The position numbers were made by a program, and so were the translations under genes. Positions 47,561 to 57,925 of a DNA stretch of 64,000 nt are shown in pieces. The stretch lies in NCBI RefSeq assembly GCF_045679555.1, contig NC_092091.1, positions 85,740,962 through 85,804,961 on the forward strand, given 5' to 3'. Each line of letters begins with the position of its first letter. Within the stretch, counting starts at the first letter, position 1. The stretch is from Salvelinus alpinus. Lineage: Eukaryota; Chordata; Actinopteri; Salmoniformes; Salmonidae. Under the pieces are notes generated by a model, which did not search any database, was not told the origin of the DNA, and was given only the letters and a program-made list of their open reading frames with translations.

Positions 47561-47923
47561 ATGGCTGAACAATTGGATGCTACCTCTCAAACCAGTAGAC
47601 ACAATAGACTAACACTGGACATAAGTCTGGCCAACCAGGGAGGTGTATGTAAAAAGATTGTAGAACAGTGTTGCACGTTTGTTCCTAACAATACTAGTCC
47701 GGATGGGAGCATTTCAAAAGCTCTGAGTGGGTTGGCAAGGTTATCAATGGAGATGAAGGGTCTTGCAGGTGTGGAGGAGAGTGGACTGTTCCCCTGGCTG
47801 GGTGGTTGGTTTGGTAAGTACGCTGCAATGATGAATACTGGATTTCTGACACTAGTTGTTGTTTTTCATTTCTGTGTTGCCTGTATCATACCTTGTTTGA
47901 TGAAGTCTGTTACAGATGTGTAG
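47561..47923 (+). pseudogene. env transmembrane subunit, first copy
   Basis: The 120-codon frame contains the CX6CC motif of gamma-type transmembrane subunits (C30, C37, C38; first Cys at 47648-47650). An NNTS glycosylation site, a linker helix and a C-terminal hydrophobic anchor (NTGFLTLVVVFHFCVACII) follow. The upstream fusion peptide and heptad region are not in the same frame. A short tail-like peptide frame (MPLLDAPVGEAD) occurs just after, at about 47940. Confidence 0.75.
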
Positions 47924-48286
47924 GGGGCCTCTGGTATGATGCCGTTGCTTGATGCTCCAGTTGGAGAGGCTGATATGAAAACAAGCTTCCGCAGGAGAGT
48001 GGGCTTGACAGAGGAGGACCCTTGGTTTGCTGTAGTTGATGTGGTCGAATGAATAAAAAGTGATGTTTGTCCTCCCTGTGGTGAAGGTTTGAAGTTCCCG
48101 GGTGGCGACGAGCCCACCTGGTACAGGTTGTATAGAGGGATGGACCTGAGGGTTTAACATATTCTCGTTTTTTGGGTTACTAATGTGTGGTTGGCCACTC
48201 CAGGTGTAGTTATTGGAGTGGTCTCCTTTTTGGTCTTTGCTCATTTACGACTCAACTTACATTGATGCTATTGGTGTCCCTAGGGG

Positions 48287-48905
48287 GTGCCAGATGAATA
48301 TAAACTGGTGGACCAAGTGACAGCTGGGTTTGAATCTTCTGTCTGTTGGTGGTGTACAGTTAATAAAAATGTGGACAGAATTAACTACATTCATTTTAAT
48401 GTCCAGAAACTGGGCAATTGGACTCAACAAGGCTTCGAGGCGGTCCATGGACAATTGGCAGCCACATCCCTGATGGCATTTCAAAATAGAATCGCGGTGG
48501 ATATGTTATTGGCAGAACGGGGGGGGGGTCTGTACTATGTTTGGTGAACAGTGTTGTACTTTCATTCCCAACAACACGGCTACGGATGGGAGTCTGACTG
48601 TAGCATTGGAGGGACTTCGTACCCTTAATGGTAAGATGAAACAGCATTCTGGAGTGGACACTTCTATGTGGGACTCATGGATGGATGCTTTTGGTAAATA
48701 TAAGACGTTGGTTTCCTCTATCCTAGTATCTATTTCCGTTTTTGCAGGCATTCTTGTACTTTGTGGATGCTGTTGCATTCCATGTGCGCGGACGCTTGCT
48801 AGCCGTGTTATCACTGCTGCCATAGACCCTAATCAGGAAAGGGCCCAAATGTTCCCATTGCTTGATGATGGGGAAGCTGGACCTGTCTATCTATTTGAGG
48901 ACTAA
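48287..48905 (+). pseudogene. env transmembrane subunit, second copy, frameshifted at a G-run
   Basis: Two overlapping frames together make another transmembrane subunit. 48287-48547 has a heptad-like region (AVHGQLAATSLMAFQNRI), and 48537-48905 has a QCC half of a CX6CC motif, an NNT site, a membrane anchor (VSISVFAGILVLCGCCC) and a cytoplasmic tail. The switch lies at a run of ten G at 48519-48528. The tail contains PLLDDGEAG, similar to the peptide after the first copy. The two copies are related but clearly diverged. Confidence 0.75.
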
Positions 48906-48908
48906 GAA

Positions 48909-49134
48909 ACTTTTATGTCACGTCTCTTGTGAGACGTGAAGAGGGGGAATTACAAAATTTGTCCTCTGACAAATTTTATCCCATAGCTTTGTTTTTTTTT
49001 TTACTTTTATGTCATGTCTCTTGTGTGATGTGTAGAGGGGGAATTACAAAATTTGTCCTCTGACAAATTTCATCCCATAGTTTTTGTTTTTTACTTTTAT
49101 GTCACGTCTCTTGTGAGACGTGAAGAGGGGGATT
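48909..49134 (+). repeat. triplicated hairpin plus polypurine tract module before the 3' LTR
   Basis: Units start at 48909, 49003 and 49093 (ACTTTTATGTCA). Each has CACGTCTCTTGTGAGACGTG (8-bp perfect stem; weaker in unit 2) and then AGAGGGGGA. The first two continue into ATTACAAAATTTGTCCTCTG; the third runs directly into the LTR. The last purine tract (49123-49132) is the expected plus-strand primer site. Confidence 0.9.
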
Positions 49135-49637
49135 TGTAAGGAATTGTATTAGATATTGGTAACTTGTTTTAACAACTTCTCAACATTAGCTATGGTTGAC
49201 ACAATATACACACTCCCTCTTTCTATTGGACATATGCTGGACTCATTGGACACATGCACGACACCCACAACTTCCCTCCCCCATGACAATCACTCAGACA
49301 CTCACAACTCAGGGTTGGAGCTCCAGACAACGAACAATCTCAGGAACCAATGGAACGTCGACATCAGGCCGAACAGGATTACCCACGACCCAGATCGACC
49401 AATCGGAAGGCCAGACTTCAAGATCAACCTACTTTGCTAGTTGTCTATATAATCTGTATGTACTGTGTAGAGCGCTCTCTCTTCCGGACGATTTCATACA
49501 AATCAGACAGAAAGAGCCGTGCTGCACGCTTTGCCTAATATCTTTACACTTGAATAAAACGGCCTTATTATACAATTATCCACCTCGTCCTATGTCTCCA
49601 CTTGATCTCCTGTCTCAAGTAAAACGAATTATCAACA
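49135..49637 (+). repeat. retroviral 3' LTR (503 bp)
   Basis: Reads the same as 37663-38165 throughout. TATATAA at 49446-49452 and AATAAA at 49553-49558. Followed by GTTG, the right target duplication. Confidence 0.95.
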
Positions 49638-49690
49638 GTTGTACTTGTGCTCTGTATTTATGGATTAATATCACTTCACATTGAGGGTGT

Positions 49691-50532
49691 TGTAGCGACC
49701 CGCACAGACAGCGGTGTGTTAGGCTATTGGTGGGTTGTGTTGTATTTACCAGTGTTCGCGGGGTCCGACATGCCAATCAACCTGCTAAGTGCCAATCAAC
49801 CTCATTCACGGGAATGCCTGGTGGTTGGCGGAGTGGCTTGGAGTGGGGTTGGGCAGGGGGATGGAGCATTGGAAGTTAAGACCTGGTTTAGCCATTGTTC
49901 TTTCCCTTATGCCTGATCTTCACAAGAGAAGGACACGTTTGGCGTGGGCTACGGCCAAACAGTAGCCTGTGTAAAGTTGGGTTAATCAACTCAATCCTCT
50001 GTCTGGACATTTGTTCTTTTATGATCTAGTCAGTATGTATCACTAAGGTTACTGTTGCTCCTATCTAACAGATATCTTGTGTCCTACCTAACCATGTGTC
50101 ACTACTGTTGCTCCTATCTAACAGATATATTGTGTCCTACCTAACCATGTATCACTACTGTTGCTCCTATCTAACAGATATCTTGTGTCCTACCTAACCA
50201 TGTATCACTACTGTTGCTCCTATCTAACACATATCTTGTGTCCTACCTAACCAGTGAGCGTGTGGCTGTGACTGTCCTGTCAGTGCCTGTCATCACATTT
50301 TGATTTATTTTACTGCAGGTATGCTTTTCTGTATTTATTATTTTCTAAACACATCGCATGTATACTATACAATCACTTTGTGGATTCAGTCTGAGAGCAG
50401 TGAACATGTGACTGTCCTGTCAATGCCTGTCATCACTGTTTGATATCTTTTACTGCAGATAAAAACTGAGTCAACCTGAAGTGTGGGTGTCCGTGTGCCT
50501 TTCTTCTGGGGGGCTATGTGAAGTTGGTTACA
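49691..50532. repeat. possible LTR or LTR-like repeat
   Basis: The stretch starts TGTAGCGACCCGCACAGACA and could end GTTGGTTACA, giving TGTA...TACA ends. The beginning resembles repeats I associate with salmonid LTR elements. No clear target duplication was found, and the 53-bp minisatellite sits inside it. An imperfect direct repeat (CTGTCCTGTCA(G/A)TGCCTGT) occurs at 50272 and 50414. Confidence 0.3.
50053..50264. repeat. 53-bp minisatellite, 4 copies
   Basis: TGTTGCTCCTATCTAACAGA recurs at 50053, 50106, 50159 and 50212 with CCTACCTAACCATGT(A/G)TCAC between. Confidence 0.95.
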
Positions 50533-50534
50533 CC

Positions 50535-50850
50535 AGGTGCCTGTACTACAGAAACACTGCTAATCCAACAATAGTGCTAGGTGCCTGTACTACAGAAACA
50601 CTGCTAATCCAACAACAGTGCTAGGTGCCTGTACTACAGAAACACTGCTAATCCAACAATAGTGCTAGGTGCCTGTACTATAGAAACACTGCTAATCCAA
50701 CAATAGTACTAGGTGCCTGTACTACAGAAACACTGCTAATCCAGCAATAGTGCTAGGTGCCTGTACTACAGAAACACTGCTAATACAGCAATAGTGCTAG
50801 GTGCCTGTACTACAGAAACACTGCTAATCCAACAATAGTGCTAGGTGCCT
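50535..50850. repeat. 44-bp minisatellite, 7 copies plus a partial
   Basis: AGGTGCCTGTACTACAGAAA repeats from 50535 every 44 bp up to 50843, with CACTGCTAATCCAACAATAG in each unit. Confidence 0.95.
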
Positions 50851-51082
50851 GCACACTTGAATTAAAGGGGAACTACTCTCAAAAATCTAAATTACTTAGA
50901 TTTTTCGCAAACCTCAATTGTGTCTCCTGATGTGGTTTAAGCATTGTTATGGACTTAGAACATACAATTGTATTGTTTTTCTGTTTAAAAAAAGTCAGAC
51001 TTTGAGAACAAAAACCTGGAAAAATTTGAGAAATTTTGAAACCTGTGAATTTCTAACTCAGTTTCTCTGTTTCAATAATAGT

Positions 51083-51690
51083 AATACTATTATCCTACTG
51101 AACAGTACAGCTTGGGTTGGTCTACTATTATCCTACTGAACAGTACAGCTTGGGTTGGTCTGCTATTATCCTACTGAACAGTACAGCTTGGGTTGGTCTA
51201 CTATTATCCTACTGAACAGTACAGCTTGGGTTGGTCTACTATTATCCTACTGAACAGTACAGCTTGGCTTGGTCTACTATTATCCTACTGAACAGTACAG
51301 CTTGGGTTGGTCTACTATTATCCTACTGAACAGTACAGCTTGGGTTGGTCTACTATTATCCTACTGAACAGTACAGCTTGGGTTGGTCTACTATTATCCT
51401 ACTGAACAATACAGCTTGGGTTGGTCTACTATTATCCTACTGAACAGTACAGCTTGGGTTGGTCTACTATTATCCTACTGAACAGTACAGCTTGGGTTGG
51501 TCTACTATTATCCTACTGTACAGTACAGCTTGGGTTGGTCTACTATTATCCTACTGACCAGTACAGCTTGGGTTGGTCTACTATTATCCTACTGAACAGT
51601 ACAGCTTGGGTTGGTCTACTATTATCCTACTGAACAGTACAGCTTGGGTTAGTCTACTATTATCCTACTGAACAGTACAGCTTGGGTTGG
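51083..51690. repeat. 38-bp minisatellite, 16 copies
   Basis: TACTATTATCCTACTGAACA plus GTACAGCTTGGGTTGGTC repeats 16 times with rare base changes (TGTACAG, TGACCAG, GGCTTGG, TTAGTC). Confidence 0.95.
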
Positions 51691-52010
51691 CCTGACTGTG
51701 AAATACCAATATGGGATTCATAATTTTAGGTCATTCAGAGTGTATATCACTGTTTCTCATGCTTTTCACACAGGGTGCCTTTCCTTCTCTGGGCCGTTTG
51801 GAAAATGTTTACTAAATTAGAGTACTGTGTACCCACTTCTCCAGGCACCACTACACCACTGACCTACACAACAGCTTTCAACATACCAGTATTTAGTTTG
51901 GAAACTTTCAAAAGAAATTCTGGTATAAATAATACAATATAAAAATACGTAAAATTATCCATTTATTTGTTTCTAAAGTGGTTGAAATGCTGTGAAAAAC
52001 AGTTGTACTG
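51691..52010. other. spacer, nothing recognised
   Basis: Unique-looking AT-rich sequence up to the 5' truncation of the LINE. Confidence 0.3.
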
Positions 52011-54131
52011 AACTACAGTGCTAAACAGCTCAGACACAAGAGGTATGTGGCAGGGTCTACAGTCAATCACGGATTACAAAAAGAAAACCAGCCCCGTCGC
52101 GGACCAGGATGTCTTGCTCCCAGACAGGCTAAACAACTTTTTTGCCCGCTTTGAGGACAATACAGTGCCACTGACACGGCCCCCTACCAAAACCTGCGGG
52201 CTCTCCTTCACTGCAGCCGAGGTGAGTAAAACATTTAAACGTGTTAACCCTCGCAAGGCTGCAGGCCCAGACGGCATTCCCAGCCGCGTCCTCAGAGCAT
52301 GCGCAGACCAGCTGGCTGGTGTGTTTACGGACATATTCAATCAATCCTTATCCCAGTCTGCTGTTCCCACATGCTTCAAGAGGGCCACCATTGTTCCTGT
52401 TCCCAAGAAAGCTAAGGTAACTGAGCTAAACAACTACCGCCCCGTAGCACTCACTTCCGTCATCATGAAGTGCTTTGAGAGACTAGTCAAGGACCATATC
52501 ACCTCCACCCTACCGGACACCCTAGACCCACTCCAATTTGCTTACCGACCCAATAGGTCCACAGACGACGCAATCGCAACCACACTGCACACTGCCCTAA
52601 CCCATCTGGACAAGAGGAATACCCATGTGAGAATGCTGTTCATCGATTACAGCTCAGCATTTAACACCATAGTACCCTCCAAACTCGTCATCAAGCTCGA
52701 GACCCTGGGTCTCGACCCCGCCCTGTGCAACTGGGTCCTGGACTTCCTGACGGGCCGCCCCCAGGTGGTGAGGGTAGGTAACAACATCTCCACCCCGCTG
52801 ATCCTCAACACTGGGGCCCCACAAGGGTGCGTTCTGAGCCCTCTCCTGTACTCCCTGTTCACCCACGACTGCGTGGCCATGCACGCCTCCAACTCAATCA
52901 TCAAGTTTGCGGATGACACTACAGTGGTAGGCTTGATTACCAACAACGACGAGACGGCCTACAGGGAGGAGGTGAGGGCCCTCGGAGTGTGGTGTCAGGA
53001 AAATAACCTCACACTCAACGTCAACAAAACAAAGGAGATGATTGTGGACTTCAGGAAACAGCAGAGGGAGCACCCCCCTATCCACATCGACGGGTCAGTA
53101 GTGGAGAAGGTGGAAAGTTTTAAGTTCCTCGGTGTACACATCACGGACAAACTGAATTGGTCCACCCACACAGACAGCGTCGTGAAGAAGGCGCAGCAGC
53201 GCCTCTTCAACCTCAGGAGGCTGAAGAAATTCGGCTTGTCACCAAAAGCACTCACAAACTTCTACAGATGCACAATCGAGAGCATCCTGTCGGGCTGTAT
53301 CACCGCCTGGTACGGCAACTGCTCCGCCCACAACCGTAAGGCTCTCCAGAGGGTAGTGAGGTCTGCAGAACGCATCACCGGGGGCAAACTACCTGCCCTC
53401 CAGGACACCTACACCACCCGATGTCACAGGAAGGCCATAAAGATCATCAAGGACAACAACCACCCAAGCCACTGCCTGTTCACCCCGCTATCATCCAGAA
53501 GGCGAGGTCAGTACAGGTGCATCAAAGCAGGGACCGAGAGACTGAAAAACAGCTTCTATATCAAGGCCATCAGACTGTTAAACAGCCACCACTAACATTT
53601 AGCGGCCGCTGCCAACATACTGACTCAACTCCAGCCACTTTAAAAATGGGAATTGATGGAAATTATGTAAAAATGTACCACTAGCCACTTTAAACAATGC
53701 CACTTAATATAATGTTTACATACCCTACATTACCCATCTCATATGTATATACTGTACTCTATATCATCTACTGCATCTTGCCATCTTTATGTAATACATG
53801 TACCACTAGCCACTTTAAACTATGCCACTTTATGTTTACATACCCTACAGTACTCATCTCATATGTATATACCGTACTCTATACCATCTACTGCATCTTG
53901 CCTATGCCGTTCTGTACCACCACTCATTCATATATCTTTATGTACATATTCTTTATCCCTTTACACTTGTGTGTGTATAAGGTAGTAGTTGTGGAATTGT
54001 TAGGTTAGATTACTTGTTGGTTATTACTGCATTGTCGGAACTAGAAGCACAAGCATTTCGCTACACTCGCATTAACATCTGCTAACCATGTGTATGTGAC
54101 TAATAAAATTTGATTTGATTTGATTTGATTT
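52010..54131 (+). mobile_element. 5'-truncated LINE (CR1/L2/Rex1-like group) with intact RT frame
   Basis: The element contains an open reverse-transcriptase region, a 3' UTR with two roughly 120-bp direct repeats (starting CCACTAGCCACTTTAAAC at about 53680 and 53802), AATAAAA near 54102 and a (TTGAT)n-type tail to about 54131. The endonuclease domain is missing at the 5' end, as usual for truncated LINE insertions. The clade assignment is from motif style only. Confidence 0.88.
52018..53595 (+). CDS. LINE reverse transcriptase (ORF2 C-terminal 525 residues)
   Basis: An uninterrupted 525-codon frame begins within ORF2; the ATG at 52018 is probably internal, not the true start. RT motifs appear in order: [16 protein letters not shown] (about 76-91), [19 protein letters not shown], motif [12 protein letters not shown] (about 208-218), motif [17 protein letters not shown] (about 268-283) and motif C FADDT (F297, D299, D300). 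The thumb and C-terminal region ([15 protein letters not shown]) reach the stop. The catalytic Asp residues are all present. The lack of lesions suggests recent insertion, but without endonuclease the copy is not autonomous. Confidence 0.9.
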   Translation: MLNSSDTRGMWQGLQSITDYKKKTSPVADQDVLLPDRLNNFFARFEDNTVPLTRPPTKTCGLSFTAAEVSKTFKRVNPRKAAGPDGIPSRVLRACADQLAGVFTDIFNQSLSQSAVPTCFKRATIVPVPKKAKVTELNNYRPVALTSVIMKCFERLVKDHITSTLPDTLDPLQFAYRPNRSTDDAIATTLHTALTHLDKRNTHVRMLFIDYSSAFNTIVPSKLVIKLETLGLDPALCNWVLDFLTGRPQVVRVGNNISTPLILNTGAPQGCVLSPLLYSLFTHDCVAMHASNSIIKFADDTTVVGLITNNDETAYREEVRALGVWCQENNLTLNVNKTKEMIVDFRKQQREHPPIHIDGSVVEKVESFKFLGVHITDKLNWSTHTDSVVKKAQQRLFNLRRLKKFGLSPKALTNFYRCTIESILSGCITAWYGNCSAHNRKALQRVVRSAERITGGKLPALQDTYTTRCHRKAIKIIKDNNHPSHCLFTPLSSRRRGQYRCIKAGTERLKNSFYIKAIRLLNSHH

Positions 54132-54700
54132 AAATTAATCAATATTGTCAAAATTGAGCTTGTCTTTGCAGGGGGACTCTTATTTAGAAGAAAAATAAAT
54201 ATATATTTTTTATTTTATTTATTATTATTTTTATTTAGATGAAAATAATCTGCTGTTATGCTGCCAACGTATTATCCTGTTGCTAGCAGAACGGTAATAT
54301 AGGCGTTTAACTTTGAATATTTGTACGGTGTGCTGCGAGGTACAAACTGCACCGAAATATAGAGAGAAGGAGATCAATATGAGGTTCTTTCCACAAGGGG
54401 GCGACAAACGCCAGTTAATATTCCAGAATAGAGCACCACAGAATTAATAGGCTCCCTTTGACAATGGTCAATTTGGAGATCCCCGTGCCTGGGTCAGAGA
54501 ATTGCGTCCCAAAAGTCTTTCCTGCTTCCCGAAGTGTGCACTCGTTCACCACACCCCATAAAGTGTAAAAGCATTGGATTGTTGTAGTAGGCATAGGTTA
54601 TAAAATTAGTTTCCATACTTATTAATTCCATGTCAAATCCTGTCAATGAAGGGAATTGAACAAGTGCACACTTTGGGAGGAAGGACAGATTATTGGGGTA
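54132..54700. other. spacer, nothing recognised
   Basis: AT-rich, including a TATATATTTTTTATTTTATT-type stretch near 54200. No supported feature. Confidence 0.3.
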
Positions 54701-54705
54701 CAGAC

Positions 54706-54830
54706 CAGGTATGCAGACGTTTCCCCAGCCCAGGTATGCAGACGTTTCCCCAGCCCAGGTATGCAGACGTTTCCCCAGCCCAGGTATGCAGACGTTACCC
54801 CAGCCCAGGTATGCAGATTTCCACAGCCCA
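54706..54830. repeat. 25-bp minisatellite, 5 copies
   Basis: CAGGTATGCAGACGTTTCCC begins at 54706, 54731, 54756, 54781 and 54806. The fourth has GTTACC and the fifth is GATTTCC. Confidence 0.93.
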
Positions 54831-54939
54831 GCACCACTTCAACACATACCAATCAATCAATATATCATCAAACACTTTATGATTAGACAATTTTACTTCA
54901 GGTGTTTCACTGGTGGTCTGGAACAAAATCCTGCAAAGC

Positions 54940-55133
54940 CTGTATCTCTCCAGGGTTGGTGGGTGACTGTATCTCTCCAGGGTTGGTGGGTGACTATCTC
55001 TCCAGGGTTGGTGGGTGACTGTATCTCTCCAGGGTTGGTGGGTGACTGTATCTCTCCAGGGTTGGTGGGTGACTGTATCTCTCCAGGGTTGGTGGGTGAC
55101 TGTATCTCTCCAGGGTTGGTGGGTGACTGCTGG
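54940..55133. repeat. 24-27 bp minisatellite, about 7 copies
   Basis: TGTATCTCTCCAGGGTTGGT plus GGGTGAC is repeated. One copy lacks GTA. Confidence 0.93.
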
Positions 55134-55282
55134 ACCCTGACCAGACATGGAGTAGTTGGCTCTGCATTTACACTCACAGCACACCTACCTATCACCATCA
55201 ATCACCACACACACGGACAACACTAGAGCAACTAAATTGATGTCTTATCTTTTCTCTTTCTGTTTGTTATTGTGCGTGTGAA

Positions 55283-55310
55283 AGAAAGACAGAGAGACAG
55301 AGACAGCCAA

Positions 55311-55341
<31 letters not shown>

Positions 55342-55342
55342 A

Positions 55343-55375
<33 letters not shown>

Positions 55376-55385
55376 GGGAGGGAGG
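55283..55385. repeat. (GA)n microsatellite
   Basis: AGAGAGAGAGAGAGAG runs with AAAGA interruptions lie immediately upstream of a CpG-rich candidate first exon. Confidence 0.9.
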
Positions 55386-55394
55386 TAGCCTTGT

Positions 55395-55572
55395 TGAGTG
55401 AGTGAAGATTAATGTCGTGCGCTTTTACCGTCAGCATCCCGTGCACGCACCTGCCTTGGGACTAGACTCCACCGGAGCGTCTCGCGTTTGAACTGGAAAA
55501 CCTTGCCGTCGCGGTGTATCTGGATTAACGGAATGGATTAGAGATCTAAGAACGCCCCTTTCCATGTCGGAG
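55395..55572 (+). other. candidate first exon and CpG-rich promoter region of an unidentified gene
   Basis: The stretch 55410-55720 is locally rich in CpG (GTCGTGCGC, GAGCGTCTCGCG, GCCGTCGCGG), unlike the surrounding AT-rich repeats. An ATG at 55564 begins M-S-E, and the exon ends exactly at GAG/GTGAGT (55572/55573), a near-consensus splice donor. A short N-terminal coding exon before a long intron is plausible. The next exon is not in the window and no gene identity can be given. A (GA)n run immediately upstream is common in 5' UTRs or promoters. Confidence 0.4.
55564..55572 (+). CDS. candidate 3-codon start exon (M-S-E)
   Basis: ATG TCG GAG is followed by GTGAGTGTTT. The coding part is phase 0. 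Evidence is only the donor, the CpG-rich context and the ATG. Confidence 0.3.
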
Positions 55573-55985
55573 GTGAGTGTTTATTTTTCTCTACCCTGTT
55601 TCGGTTTGTGGTGGAAATGGAAATTCCGTGTTGTCAAAAACGGTTGGGAGTCGGGACGGCCCGCCCTGAGCGCAAGATACCGGATTAGACAGGGGTGAAC
55701 GGTAATCGGTAAGAGAGGTCGGGAAGGATCTACGGACTGATCAGTCGAGAGACAGACAATAGTTTAGAATATTAGGCTCTAAAAGTAGCCTAGTGTGCAT
55801 ATTATTTTACAGCCTAACATACCGTGAAACGTATTCATTCAGTGTGACGACAAAATAGTCATTCAGGGCTGGGTCATATAATAAACACGAAATGACTGGT
55901 CTGCTAGCCTGTTTCCATGTCCTAAACGCGTTTCTCTTAACTTTGCAAACGAATAAACAAAGACATTATCCAGTTGTCACACCAG
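55573..55985. other. putative intron 1 start, nothing else recognised
   Basis: CpG content falls after about 55720. No repeat was recognised before the Tc1-like fragment. Confidence 0.3.
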
Positions 55986-55989
55986 TAGG

Positions 55990-56462
55990 CCAGGCTAGCC
56001 TCAGAACAGCCTAAATTCGTCCGGGCATGGACTCGAAAGCGTTCCACAGGGATGCCGGCCCATGTTGACTACGATGCTTCCCACAGTTGTGTCAAGTTGG
56101 CTGGATGTCCTTTGCGTGGTCCATTCTGATACACACGGGAAACAGTTGAGCGTGAAAAACCCAGCAGTGTTGCAGGTCTTGACACAAACTGGTGTGCCTG
56201 GCACCTACAACCATACCCCTTTCAATGTCACTTACATTTTATGTCTTGCCCGTTCACCCTCTGAATGACACACATACACAATCCATGTCTCTATTGTCTC
56301 AAGGCTTAAAAATCCTTCTTTAACCTGTCTCCTCCCCTTCATCTACACTGATTGAAGTGGAAGTGACATAAATAAGGGATCATAGCTTTCACCTGGATTC
56401 ACCTGGTCAGTCTAAGTCATGGAAAGAGCAGGTGTTCTTAATGTTTTGTCCACTCAGTGTAT
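55990..56462 (-). mobile_element. Tc1-like transposon fragment (one terminus and adjacent coding remnants)
   Basis: On the minus strand the sequence runs from TATACACTGAGTGGACAAAA (terminal repeat) through a region whose decayed frames resemble a Tc1 transposase: helix-turn-helix-like, PVCVKTCNTAGFFTLN, and [18 protein letters not shown]. The central and distal coding region is missing and frames are broken. Confidence 0.75.
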
Positions 56463-56640
56463 AGCCTAACTACAGGATACATGAAACAAACTAAGCTACA
56501 ATGTGTTTCCCGTCGTGCCTCCCTCGTCAACAGACGACTCCTGCCCCGCTGCAAGAATTCAGTAAGGCGTCGCCGGCATCCAATCTTTAGAAGTTGTCAC
56601 TCCCGAAAATCACGTGGCTACACATCTTTGTCTATGTGAA

Positions 56641-56705
56641 GCCTGTCTGTCTGTCTTGTCTGTCTTGTCTGTCTTGTCTGTCTGTCTGTGTCTGTGTCTG
56701 TAGTC
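56641..56705. repeat. (TGTC)n-like microsatellite
   Basis: CTGTCTGTCTTGTCTGTCTT repeats with TGTCTGTG variants. Confidence 0.9.
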
Positions 56706-56775
56706 TTTTGGTTAGCGACAGAACAGACCAGAGGTGTAGTAAAAAAAAACATTGCACACTATTCACTACTTAGTG

Positions 56776-57630
56776 CCCTATATCTGACCACAGCCCTATG
56801 AATCCTGGTTAGAAGTAGTGCCCTATATCTGACCACAGCCCTATGAATCCTGGTTAGATGTAGTGCCCTATATCTGACCACAGCCCTATGAATCCTGGTT
56901 AGATGTATTGCCCTATATCTGACCACAGCCCTATGAATCCTGGTTAGATGTAGTGCCCTATATCTGACCACAGCCCTATGAATCCTGGTTAGAAGGAGTG
57001 CCCTATATCTGACCACAGCCCTATGAATCCTGGTTAGAAGTAGTGCCCTATATCTGACCACAGCCCTATGAATCCTGGTTAGATGTATTGCCCTATATCT
57101 GACCACAGCCCTATGAATCCTGGTTAGATGTAGTGCCCTATATCTGACCACAGCCCTATGAATCCTGGTTAGATGTAGTGCCCTATATCTGACCACAGCC
57201 CTATGAATCCTGGTTAGATGTATTGCCCTATATCTGACCACAGCCCTATGAATCCTGGTTAGAAGTAGTGCCCTATATCTGACCACAGCCCTATGAATCC
57301 TGGTTAGAAGGAGTGCCCTATATCTGACCACAGCCCTATGAATCCTGGTTAGAAGGAGTGCCCTATATCTGACCACAGCCCTATGAATCCTGGTTAGATG
57401 TAGTGCCCTATATCTGACCACAGCCCTATGAATCCTGGTTAGATGTATTGCCCTATATCTGACCACAGCCCTATGAATCCTGGTTAGATGTAGTGCCCTA
57501 TATCTGACCACAGCCCTATGAATCCTGGTTAGATGTATTGCCCTATATCTGACCACAGCCCTATGAATCCTGGTTAGATGTAGTGCCCTATATCTGACCA
57601 CAGCCCTATGAATCCTGGTCAGAAGTAGTG
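56776..57630. repeat. 45-bp minisatellite, 19 copies
   Basis: CCCTATATCTGACCACAGCC plus CTATGAATCCTGGTTAGA(T/A)G(T/G)A(G/T)TG repeats every 45 bp from 56776 to 57586. The multiple-of-3 period gives a 280-codon minus frame of HLTRIHRAVVRYRA type that I do not consider a gene. Confidence 0.95.
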
Positions 57631-57770
57631 CCCTATATAGGGTGCCATTTGGGAGGTAACCAGTGACTCAGTATGTTTCTATAAAAAAAATGTTTTAACA
57701 ATTCATGACTGATAGTTTATTGTAGCTTTTAGTGGGAATCACATTTCCTCTACTGAGGAGCCAGGGCTGT

Positions 57771-57892
57771 AACACACACACACACACACACATACATACA
57801 TACATACATACATACATACATACATACATACATACATACATACATACATACATACATACATACATACATACATACATACATACATACATACA

Positions 57893-57922
<30 letters not shown>
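57771..57922. repeat. compound (CA)n(TACA)n microsatellite
   Basis: A short (CA)n is followed by about 33 TACA repeats. It is likely length-variable. Confidence 0.97.
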
Positions 57923-57924
<2 letters not shown>

Positions 57925-57925
57925 A

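Larger units (their letters stand above)
37663..49637 (+). mobile_element. endogenous retrovirus, full-length, 11,975 bp
   Basis: Two 503-bp LTRs with TG...CA ends flank gag, pol and env. The element is bounded by GTTG on both sides (37659-37662 and 49638-49641). The order is LTR, primer binding site, long leader, gag, pol, env, polypurine tract, LTR. The pol and env character (CX6CC transmembrane subunit, single zinc knuckle, tRNA-Met-like primer site) suggests the fish group around zebrafish ZFERV and salmon swim bladder sarcoma virus. That placement is an inference from memory of the group, not an alignment. Several reading frames are broken, so this copy cannot be fully functional. Confidence 0.9.

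Noticed and set aside
56759-57601. 280-codon HLTRIHRAVVRY repeat frame
   Set aside because: Product of a 45-bp minisatellite with a multiple-of-3 period; no independent coding evidence.
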